7,230 bases of DNA from Actinomycetes bacterium (GTDB lineage: Bacteria > Actinomycetota > Acidimicrobiia > Acidimicrobiales > Microtrichaceae): positions 1 through 7,230 of the forward strand of contig JAEZAI010000259.1 in NCBI GenBank assembly GCA_023427825.1, given 5' to 3'. A program made the translations under genes and the position numbers. This document shows, piece after piece, positions 1-4,904 of the stretch. Positions within the stretch are counted from its first letter, which is position 1. The number at the start of each line of letters is the position of its first letter. Below the pieces are notes generated by a model that had not been told where the DNA came from, ran no database searches, and was given only the letters and a program-made list of their open reading frames with translations.

Positions 1-31
1 GGGCGGCGGATCGGGCGGCGGATCGGGCGGC
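1..31 (+). repeat. 12-bp tandem repeat, about 2.6 copies, running off the left edge
   Basis: The unit GGGCGGCGGATC occurs at 1-12 and 13-24 with no mismatch, followed by seven more matching bases at 25-31. In the frame that stops at 79 the unit encodes Gly-Gly-Gly-Ser. The array probably continues to the left of the window. It looks like a length-variable linker repeat within a coding tail. Confidence 0.8.
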
Positions 32-79
32 CGACCCGAGCGCGGAACGGGTTCCGGGCCCCCCGAACCCGCCGGGTAA
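2..79 (+). CDS. C-terminal tail of an upstream gene (partial, unidentified)
   Basis: An open frame enters from the left edge and stops at TAA 77-79. It would encode two Gly-Gly-Gly-Ser units and then a Gly/Pro/Arg-rich tail ending PPEPAG. No domain is visible, so the product cannot be named. Low-complexity Gly-rich tails are common at the ends of actinobacterial rRNA pseudouridine synthases (RluB type), and such a gene is often found just upstream of cmk clusters in this phylum, so that is a guess from context only. The other two + frames are also open here, so even the choice of frame is uncertain. The clean stop just before the aroH promoter is the main support. Confidence 0.35.
   Translation, partial: GGGSGGGSGGRPERGTGSGPPEPAG
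43..56. promoter_or_regulatory. Dyad upstream of the aroH promoter (possible operator)
   Basis: CGGAAC at 43-48 and GTTCCG at 51-56 form a perfect 6-bp inverted repeat with a 2-bp centre. If transcription starts at the aroH GTG, the dyad spans about -47 to -34, a place where an activator or repressor could act. It also lies in the Gly-rich tail of the upstream frame, and chance dyads are frequent in GC-rich DNA, so regulation is only a possibility. Confidence 0.3.
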
Positions 80-82
80 CCT
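77..82 (+). promoter_or_regulatory. -10-like hexamer for a leaderless aroH transcript
   Basis: TAACCT matches the actinobacterial -10 pattern TANNNT and ends 7 bases before the aroH GTG at 90. No Shine-Dalgarno sequence is seen between it and the start codon. This is the classic layout of a leaderless mRNA, in which transcription begins at the start codon. No convincing -35 element is seen at the expected distance. The first three bases also form the stop codon of the upstream frame. Confidence 0.55.
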
Positions 83-89
83 CGCCGCC

Positions 90-461
90 GTGCCGACCAC
101 CTCCGTGCTGGCCCTCCGCGGGGCGACCACCCTCGACCGCGACGACAAGGACCACCTGCTCGAGCGCGTCCGCGAGCTGCTCACCGAGATGCTCGGGTCC
201 AACGGCATCGACCACGACGACCTGATCTCGATCCTCTTCACCGCCACGCCCGACGTGCACAGCGCGTTCCCGGCCCTGGCGGCCCGGCAGCTGGGCATGG
301 GCGACGTGCCCCTCATCTGCGCGCAGGAGCTCGACATCGTCGGCGCCAAGCCGCTGTGCGTCCGCGTGCTCATGCAGTTCAACTCGGCCCGCTCCCGGGC
401 CGACCTGCACCACGTCTACCTGCAGGACGCACGCGACCTGCGCGACGACCTGCCGAAGTGA
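90..461 (+). CDS. aroH: Chorismate mutase, monofunctional AroH class
   Basis: Catalyses the Claisen rearrangement of chorismate to prephenate, the branch toward tyrosine and phenylalanine, in the cytosol. The 123-residue product is close in length to Bacillus subtilis AroH (127 residues) and aligns along its whole length: RGATT near the N-terminus, TATPDVHSAFPA at about 51-62, CAQELDI at 77-83 and HVYL at 108-111. The residues matching the active site of the Bacillus enzyme are present: Arg10, Arg66, Cys77, Glu80, Arg92 and Tyr110. AroH-class mutases are pseudo-alpha/beta-barrel trimers, unlike the all-helical AroQ class. GTG 90 is the only start codon in this frame within the window and follows a leaderless-type -10. 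The gene overlaps tyrA by 4 bp, so the next enzyme of the pathway is probably translated by coupling. Confidence 0.96.
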   Translation: MPTTSVLALRGATTLDRDDKDHLLERVRELLTEMLGSNGIDHDDLISILFTATPDVHSAFPALAARQLGMGDVPLICAQELDIVGAKPLCVRVLMQFNSARSRADLHHVYLQDARDLRDDLPK

Positions 462-1561
462 GCACCGAGGACGCTGCCGGAGGGCTCGCCGGGCCCGGCA
501 GCGCAGCCCGGCGCCGGGCCGGGCTGGTGGGCACGGGCCTGATCGGCGCGTCGATCGGCAAGGCTCTCCGGGCCAGGGGCTGGCACGTCACCGGGACCGA
601 CCGCGAGCCGGCGCGTGCCACCGCCGCCCTGGACGCCGGCGCGCTCGACGAGGTCGGCAGCGACCCCGACGCCGAGATCACGTTCGTGGCGGTGCCCGTC
701 GGGGCTGTCCCCGATGCCGCACGGGCCGCGCTCGCCGACGGCGGGGTCGTCACCGACGTGGGCAGCGTGAAGTCGCCCGTCGCCGCCGCGCTCCCGCACT
801 CGCGGTTCGTGGGCGGGCACCCGATGGCGGGCTCCGAGGCCCAGGGCGTCGCCGGCTCCCGGGCGGACATGTTCGAGGGCAGCACGTGGGTGCTGACCCC
901 CACCGAGTCCACCGACCCCGCGGCGCAGGCGCTGGTGCACAGCGTCGTGCGGTCGCTCGGCGCCGACGTGGTCACGCTCGCGCCCGAGGACCACGACCGT
1001 CTCGTGGCGACGGTGTCGCACGTGCCGCACCTGACGGCGGTGACCCTCATGGGCCTCGCCGCCCAACGGGCGGAGCAGGAGGCGGCGCTCCTGCGGCTCG
1101 CCGCGGGCGGCTTCCGGGACATGACCCGCATCGCCGCCGGCGACGCCGGCATCTGGCTCGACATCTGCGACGACAACCGGTCGGCCATCCTCGACGTCCT
1201 CGACGACCTGATCGGGCGGCTGGGCGCCATGCGCGACGTGGTCGACCGCGGCGACGGCGACGAGCTGCGGGAGCGCCTGCTCGCCGCACAGGTCGCCCGC
1301 CGCAACCTGCCGACGGGTGCCCCGCCCGCCGAGGAGCTCTCCGAGGTCCGGGTGGCCATCCCCGACCAGCCGGGGGAGCTGGCCGCCGTGACCACGCTGG
1401 CCACCGAGCTGGGCGTCAACGTCTACGACATCGAGGTCGTGCACGCCGCGGGCGAGCGGCGCGGCCTGCTCTCGCTCGTCGTGTCGACCGAGCAGGCCCA
1501 CGCGCTGGTCGACGCGCTGCGCGGCCGCGGCAGGGTGGCCTCCACCCAGGAGCTGGCCTGA
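458..1561 (+). CDS. tyrA: Prephenate dehydrogenase with C-terminal ACT domain
   Basis: Oxidatively decarboxylates prephenate to 4-hydroxyphenylpyruvate, the precursor of tyrosine. The 367-residue product has a Rossmann NAD-binding fold starting at Gly22 (GLVGTGLIG, 22-30), with Asp48 at the end of the second strand, which favours NAD over NADP. TyrA hallmarks follow: GSVK at 102-105, GHPMAGSE at 120-127, VSHVPH at 186-191 and FRDMTRIA at 219-226, covering the serine, histidines and arginine used in catalysis and substrate binding. Residues about 296-360 form an ACT domain (VRVAIPDQPGELAAV), usually an amino-acid sensor, so feedback by tyrosine is likely but not shown. The start is GTG 458, inside the aroH stop (GTGA overlap). 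The frame is open farther upstream, but a start there would overlap aroH by about 100 bp and add residues unlike the family. Confidence 0.95.
   Translation: MSTEDAAGGLAGPGSAARRRAGLVGTGLIGASIGKALRARGWHVTGTDREPARATAALDAGALDEVGSDPDAEITFVAVPVGAVPDAARAALADGGVVTDVGSVKSPVAAALPHSRFVGGHPMAGSEAQGVAGSRADMFEGSTWVLTPTESTDPAAQALVHSVVRSLGADVVTLAPEDHDRLVATVSHVPHLTAVTLMGLAAQRAEQEAALLRLAAGGFRDMTRIAAGDAGIWLDICDDNRSAILDVLDDLIGRLGAMRDVVDRGDGDELRERLLAAQVARRNLPTGAPPAEELSEVRVAIPDQPGELAAVTTLATELGVNVYDIEVVHAAGERRGLLSLVVSTEQAHALVDALRGRGRVASTQELA
1548..1552 (+). promoter_or_regulatory. Ribosome binding site supporting the aroA start at 1564
   Basis: AGGAG lies in the last codons of tyrA, 11 bases before GTG 1564. The alternative aroA start, ATG 1621, has only a weak purine stretch before it. 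The spacing is slightly long, so this favours but does not settle the GTG start. Confidence 0.45.
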
Positions 1562-1563
1562 CG

Positions 1564-2919
1564 GTGGCCGGCGACGCGACCACCGGCGACACGTTGCCGG
1601 GCGGCGCTGACGACGAGCCGATGCCGATCCGGCCCGTCAGCGGCCCGCTCGACGCGTCGATCCGTCCGCCGGGGTCCAAGAGCGTCACGAACCGGGCGCT
1701 CGTCTGCGCGGCCCTGGCGCGGGGCACCTCCGAGCTCGTCGGTGTGCTGGACGCGGACGACACGTCGGCCATGGTCGACTGCCTGACGTCGCTCGGTGTG
1801 CCGATCACCCCGATCCCCGACGACGGCAGCGGTGGCGGGCTGGTCGTGCGGGGCAGCGGGGGCCGGCCGCCGCTCGACGGGGCCATCCTGGACGCCCGCC
1901 TGTCCGGGACCACGTCGCGCTTCATCGCCCCGGTCGCGGCGCTCGCCCGCGGGACCGTGATCCTGGACGGCGGACCGCCGCTGCGCCGCCGCCCGATGGG
2001 TGCGCTGCTGGACGCGCTCGAGGCGCTCGGCGCCGGGGTGGAGCCGCTCGGCGAGCAGGGGTACCTGCCGGTGCGGATCACCGCGTCGCCGCGCGACGTG
2101 CTGGGTGGCACGGTCCGGGTGAGCGGCGACGTGAGCAGCCAGTTCCTGTCGGGTCTGCTGCTGTCGGGACCGTGCCTGGACGACGGCCTGGTGGTCGAGG
2201 TCACCACCGAGCTCGTGTCGGTGCCGTACGTGGCGCTCACCCTGGACGTCATGTCGGCCTTCGGCGCCAGCGTGGAGCGCGACGACGGGTGGCGGCAGCT
2301 GCGGGTGGCCCCCGGCGGCTACCGGGCCGTCGAGCGCTACGAGGTGGAGCCCGACGCCTCGGCCGCGTCGTACTGGGCCGCTGCGGCGGTGATCGCCGGC
2401 GGCACGGTCCGGATCCGGGGGCTCGGGCGCCCGAGCACCCAGGGCGACGTGGCGTTCATCGACCTGCTCGGCCGCATGGGGGCCGAGGTGACCTGGTCGG
2501 ACCGCGACGTCGTCGTCCGCTCCACCGGCGAGCTGCACGGGATCAGCGTCGACATGGCCGACATCTCCGACACCGCCCAGACCCTGGCGGCGGTCGCGGT
2601 GTTCGCCGACGGTCCCACCAGGGTCACCGGGATCGGCTTCATCAGGGGCAAGGAGACCGACCGCATCGCCGCCGTCGTCGCCGAGCTGGGGCGCCTGGGC
2701 GTGCGGGCCACCGAGGACGAGGACGGCTTCACCGTGCATCCCGGTCCGGTGTCACCGGCGGACGTCCGCACCTACGACGACCACCGGATGGCCATGAGCT
2801 TCGCCCTGATCGGGCTCCGGGCCGAGGGCGTGCGGATCCTGGACCCGGGGTGCACGGCCAAGACCTATCCCGGGTTCTGGAGCGACCTGGATCGCGTGAC
2901 CGCGTCCGCCCGTCCCTAG
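1564..2919 (+). CDS. aroA: 3-phosphoshikimate 1-carboxyvinyltransferase (EPSP synthase)
   Basis: Transfers the enolpyruvyl group of PEP to shikimate-3-phosphate, the penultimate step to chorismate. From GTG 1564 the product has 451 residues. Motifs in order: PPGSKSVTNRAL at 35-46 (Lys39, Ser40, Arg44), SGTTSRF at 114-120, RRRPMGALLDAL at 141-152, SSQFLSG at 191-197, EPDASAASYW at 262-271, DISDTAQT at 333-340 with the catalytic Asp336, GKETDR at 362-367, DDHRMAM at 405-411 and CTAKTYPGF at 430-438. The PEP-site loop aligns to E. coli residues 95-101 with Gly96, Thr97 and Arg100 kept but Phe in place of Pro101; to my recollection Phe is usual in actinobacterial enzymes. ATG 1621 would give 432 residues, closer to E. 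coli AroA (427). I prefer GTG 1564 for its better ribosome site and its 2-bp gap from tyrA, but the first 19 residues are not conserved and the start is uncertain. Confidence 0.95.
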   Translation: MAGDATTGDTLPGGADDEPMPIRPVSGPLDASIRPPGSKSVTNRALVCAALARGTSELVGVLDADDTSAMVDCLTSLGVPITPIPDDGSGGGLVVRGSGGRPPLDGAILDARLSGTTSRFIAPVAALARGTVILDGGPPLRRRPMGALLDALEALGAGVEPLGEQGYLPVRITASPRDVLGGTVRVSGDVSSQFLSGLLLSGPCLDDGLVVEVTTELVSVPYVALTLDVMSAFGASVERDDGWRQLRVAPGGYRAVERYEVEPDASAASYWAAAAVIAGGTVRIRGLGRPSTQGDVAFIDLLGRMGAEVTWSDRDVVVRSTGELHGISVDMADISDTAQTLAAVAVFADGPTRVTGIGFIRGKETDRIAAVVAELGRLGVRATEDEDGFTVHPGPVSPADVRTYDDHRMAMSFALIGLRAEGVRILDPGCTAKTYPGFWSDLDRVTASARP

Positions 2920-2922
2920 GAT
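2917..2922 (+). promoter_or_regulatory. -10-like hexamer and overlapping ribosome site before cmk
   Basis: TAGGAT overlaps the aroA stop codon and ends 8 bases before the cmk GTG. It can be read in two ways: as a TANNNT -10 box for a leaderless cmk transcript, or as a Shine-Dalgarno AGGA (2918-2921) with 9-base spacing. The sequence cannot decide between them, and both could operate. Confidence 0.35.
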
Positions 2923-2930
2923 CACCCTCC

Positions 2931-3608
2931 GTGGAACCGAGCGACGTCCCCGTGATCGCCATCGACGGACCTGCCGGCTCCGGCAAGTCGACCGTCGCCC
3001 GCCGGCTCGCCGACCGACTGGACCTGGAGTACCTGGACACCGGCGCCATGTACCGGGCGGTCGCCTTCGCAGCGATCCGCCAGGGCCTGGACCCGGTCGA
3101 CGTCGAGCCGGTCGCCGCGCTGGCGACGACCATGGAGCTCAGCGTGTCCGACGGCGAGGTCGTGGTCGACGGCGTGGACGCGTCGGTCGAGATCCGAGGG
3201 CCCGAGGTCTCCCGGGCCGTGAGCGTGGTGGCGGCGAACCCCGCGGTCCGCGACGAGATGCGGACCCGTCAGCGGGTGTGGGCCGTCGAGCACCGCGGCG
3301 GGGTGATCGAGGGTCGCGACATCGGCACGGTGGTGTTCCCCGACGCGCTGCTGAAGGTGTACCTGACCGCCGACCCCGCGGTGCGGGCGGCTCGACGGGC
3401 CAAGGAGATGACCGACCTGGAGTACGACACGGTCGCGGCCGACATCGCCCGCCGCGACGCCGCCGATCAGGGCCGGTCCCACAGCCCGCTGGTCGAGGCC
3501 GACGACGCCGTCACGGTCGACACCACGGGGCTCGAGATCGAACAGGTCGTCGAGCTGATCGCGGAGATGGTCGAGCAGCGACTGGCCGACCGGGAGTCCG
3601 CGGGGTGA
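2931..3608 (+). CDS. cmk: (d)CMP kinase (cytidylate kinase)
   Basis: Phosphorylates CMP and dCMP with ATP, feeding CTP and dCTP pools in the cytosol. The 225-residue product has the usual length of bacterial Cmk. It shows the P-loop GPAGSGKST at 13-21, the family signature LDTGAMYRA at 35-43, the nucleotide-binding stretch IRGPEVSRAVSVVA at 88-101, EGRDIGTVVFPDA at 127-139, and a lid-region motif around 174-193 with RRDAADQGRSHSPL and DDA, followed by the DTT strand. GTG 2931 is chosen because the conserved domain begins seven residues later and a ribosome-site or -10-like sequence sits at the right distance. The frame continues upstream through aroA, but that part is a shadow of aroA. The position between aroA and a PlsC-type gene matches conserved clusters in Actinobacteria and Clostridia. 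Confidence 0.96.
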   Translation: MEPSDVPVIAIDGPAGSGKSTVARRLADRLDLEYLDTGAMYRAVAFAAIRQGLDPVDVEPVAALATTMELSVSDGEVVVDGVDASVEIRGPEVSRAVSVVAANPAVRDEMRTRQRVWAVEHRGGVIEGRDIGTVVFPDALLKVYLTADPAVRAARRAKEMTDLEYDTVAADIARRDAADQGRSHSPLVEADDAVTVDTTGLEIEQVVELIAEMVEQRLADRESAG

Positions 3609-3612
3609 CACT

Positions 3613-3650
3613 GCGCACCGGTCGTGCGCCGTCCGGGGTCACGGGGACCC
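3613..3650 (+). other. Two adjacent small hairpins between cmk and the acyltransferase gene
   Basis: The first has a 6-bp perfect stem, GCGCAC at 3613-3618 with GTGCGC at 3624-3629, around a 5-base loop. The second has a 5-bp stem, GGGTC at 3636-3640 with GACCC at 3646-3650, also around a 5-base loop. Neither is followed by a T-run, so a classical terminator is not supported. They could affect mRNA stability or pausing between the two genes, or be chance in GC-rich DNA. Confidence 0.35.
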
Positions 3651-3663
3651 GAACCGACGGCGT

Positions 3664-3671
3664 GGGGGGAG
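3664..3671 (+). promoter_or_regulatory. Ribosome binding site of the acyltransferase gene
   Basis: A purine run ending GGGGAG lies 4 bases before GTG 3676, the strongest Shine-Dalgarno-like sequence in the window. It supports that start and fits an internal gene of a longer transcript. Confidence 0.6.
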
Positions 3672-3675
3672 CATC

Positions 3676-4347
3676 GTGAGCAAGCAGCTGATCGACCGCA
3701 CGCCGCTGCGTCCGATCTCGCAGTGGGGTCGCGTGTCGTACCGGGTGTTCCGGGGCATCGGGCGCTTGATCCTCAAGCCGTTGTGGGGGCTCAAGGTGGA
3801 GGGCCTGGACCGGCTCCCCGTCGGCGTGGCGTACGTGATCGCGCCGGTGCACCGGTCGTACGTGGACTTCGCGGTGGTCGCGGCGATCATCCCCCGCGAG
3901 GTCCGGTTCATGGCCAAGGACAGCGTCTGGAAGTGGCGCTGGCTCGGCCGCTTCATCGAGTTCAACGGGTCGTTCCCGGTCGACCGCGACCATGCGGACC
4001 GGGACGCGCTGCGGCGCTGCGAGGACGCGGTGGCCGGCGGAGACCCCGTCGTGATGTTCCCCGAGGGCCGCCGCAAGGACGGACCGGTGGTGGAGGACCT
4101 GTTCGACGGTCCGTCGTTCGTGGCCTGCCGCAACCGGGTCCCGATCGTGCCCGTCGCCATCGGCGGCTCGGTCGAGGCGATGCCGCGGGGCGCCAAGATG
4201 ATCCACCCCGCCCGGATCCGGGTGCAGATCGGCGAGCCGATCTACCCCGACGTGCCGCCCACCGGGCGCGTGCCCCGTCGGGCGGTGTCGGAGAACACCG
4301 AGCACCTGCGGAACGAGCTGCAGTCGCTGTACGACTCGGTCCGCTGA
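3676..4347 (+). CDS. PlsC-family 1-acyl-sn-glycerol-3-phosphate acyltransferase
   Basis: Likely transfers a fatty acyl group to lysophosphatidic acid, giving phosphatidic acid for membrane phospholipids at the inner face of the cytoplasmic membrane. The 223-residue product carries the family blocks: catalytic His59 and Asp64 in HRSYVD (H-X4-D), GSFPVDR at 98-104 (block II), FPEGRR at 128-133 (block III, glycerophosphate binding) and VPIVPVAIGG at 155-164 (block IV). The residue before the catalytic His is Val, where many members have Asn. There is no clear transmembrane helix; the N-terminal 40 residues are basic and amphipathic, fitting peripheral membrane attachment. GTG 3676 follows a good ribosome site. 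The cmk-plsC order is common in Actinobacteria and Clostridia. The substrate is not shown by sequence: another lysophospholipid or acyl acceptor is possible, so I give no symbol. Confidence 0.9.
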   Translation: MSKQLIDRTPLRPISQWGRVSYRVFRGIGRLILKPLWGLKVEGLDRLPVGVAYVIAPVHRSYVDFAVVAAIIPREVRFMAKDSVWKWRWLGRFIEFNGSFPVDRDHADRDALRRCEDAVAGGDPVVMFPEGRRKDGPVVEDLFDGPSFVACRNRVPIVPVAIGGSVEAMPRGAKMIHPARIRVQIGEPIYPDVPPTGRVPRRAVSENTEHLRNELQSLYDSVR

Positions 4348-4379
4348 CCCGGCCGTCCGCTCGCCGACCAGACGTCGAA

Positions 4380-4436
4380 CTCGGGCACGAGCGACCAACC
4401 AGTGGTCCGTGGTGCCCAAGGTCCGTGGTGCCCGAG
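4380..4436. repeat. Inverted repeat with tandem repeat between convergent genes
   Basis: CTCGGGCAC at 4380-4388 is the exact reverse complement of GTGCCCGAG at 4428-4436, a 9-bp stem with a 39-base loop. Inside lie a smaller hairpin, GACCA 4393-4397 with TGGTC 4403-4407, and the 16-bp tandem repeat described separately. The gap between the acyltransferase stop (4347) and the stop of the membrane protein gene (4458) has no open frame that I would call a gene. A two-way terminator is the simplest guess, but T-runs are missing on both strands. Confidence 0.45.
4404..4435 (+). repeat. 16-bp tandem duplication
   Basis: GGTCCGTGGTGCCCAA at 4404-4419 is followed directly by a copy at 4420-4435 that differs at one base (CGA in place of CAA at the end). 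Because the 3' part of each copy can pair with the left arm at 4380-4388 (one mismatch for the first copy), two mutually exclusive hairpins are possible. Confidence 0.8.
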
Positions 4437-4457
4437 ATCGGCGGCCGGGACCGGTGC

Positions 4458-4850
4458 TCAGCCGGCGTTCGTCGTGACGAGCACGCCCAGGTACATGGCG
4501 GCCACCGCGAACAGCGAGGACATCGCCCCGCCCACGGCGAGGAGGGCCTTGTTGCCGCTCGCCTGCGTGTGGATGAAGGCGCCGACCGCCGTCAGGACCA
4601 CGGCGAGCACGTGGAGCTCGACCCACGGGTGCGGCAGGTCGTTCATGTCGATCGCCATCAGGTTCCACAGCCCGGTCAGCACGGCGAGGCCGAGCGCCGG
4701 CCACGCGATGCGGTTGTAGGCGTTCGCGACGGCCTTGGGCGCGTCGGGCCCCAGGGTGCGGGCGGTCGGCACCAGTCCGGCGAGGACGATCTGGCCGCCG
4801 ACCCACACGGAGGCGGCGAGGATGTGGAGGAAGAGTCGGAGCGCGGTCAC
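4458..4850 (-). CDS. Small four-helix membrane protein, CopD-like
   Basis: The 130-residue product is largely hydrophobic, with four predicted transmembrane helices at about 5-26, 47-66, 77-95 and 102-124. The first helix carries LHILAASVWVGGQ, the His plus Trp-Val-Gly-Gly pattern found in CopD-family and related small membrane proteins. His9, His74, His80 and His94 could bind a metal or heme, as proposed for CopD relatives, but the function here is unknown and copper transport should not be assumed. There is no signal peptide apart from the first helix. GTG 4850 is the first start codon after the ispH stop in the same frame; no other start is possible in the 54-bp gap. No clear Shine-Dalgarno sequence precedes it, so it may be leaderless from its own promoter or read through from ispH. 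Confidence 0.8.
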   Translation of the reverse strand: MTALRLFLHILAASVWVGGQIVLAGLVPTARTLGPDAPKAVANAYNRIAWPALGLAVLTGLWNLMAIDMNDLPHPWVELHVLAVVLTAVGAFIHTQASGNKALLAVGGAMSSLFAVAAMYLGVLVTTNAG

Positions 4851-4858
4851 CGACCCAC

Positions 4859-4887
4859 TCTGTACGGGCCCCGTTCCGTTCTGCCAA
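4859..4887 (-). promoter_or_regulatory. Possible promoter of the CopD-like gene
   Basis: On the - strand TTGGCA (4887-4882, five of six matches to TTGACA) is followed after exactly 17 bases by TACAGA (4864-4859), which ends 8 bases before the GTG start. The -35 part and spacing are good, but the -10 lacks the final T of TANNNT. The start-site distance would suit a leaderless transcript. Confidence 0.35.
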
Positions 4888-4904
4888 TCACGCCGGAGGG
4901 GGCG

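Noticed and set aside
3..89. An N-terminal extension of aroH, because its frame is open to the left edge
   Set aside because: There is no start codon in that frame before 90, the protein from 90 already matches full-length AroH, and the extra residues are repeat-derived.
356..457. An upstream extension of tyrA to an ATG at 356
   Set aside because: It would overlap the conserved C-terminal part of aroH by about 100 bp and add a basic Pro/Arg-rich stretch not found in TyrA; GTG 458 with the GTGA overlap explains the start better.
416..1501. Long - strand frames opposite tyrA (also 379-1419)
   Set aside because: Both lie opposite a gene with full family motifs, have low-complexity composition and show no recognisable domain.
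1423..2739. A 438-codon - strand frame opposite aroA (also 1416-2252)
   Set aside because: It is an antisense shadow; aroA on the + strand has every EPSP synthase motif.
4348..4457. A possible small RNA or tRNA in the convergent gap
   Set aside because: No cloverleaf, promoter pair or T-run terminator could be seen; only the repeats described above are supported.
3511..4887. A 458-codon - strand frame across cmk end, acyltransferase gene and CopD-like gene
   Set aside because: It crosses three well-supported genes and the repeat-rich gap, is Arg/His/Pro-rich, and shows no domain.
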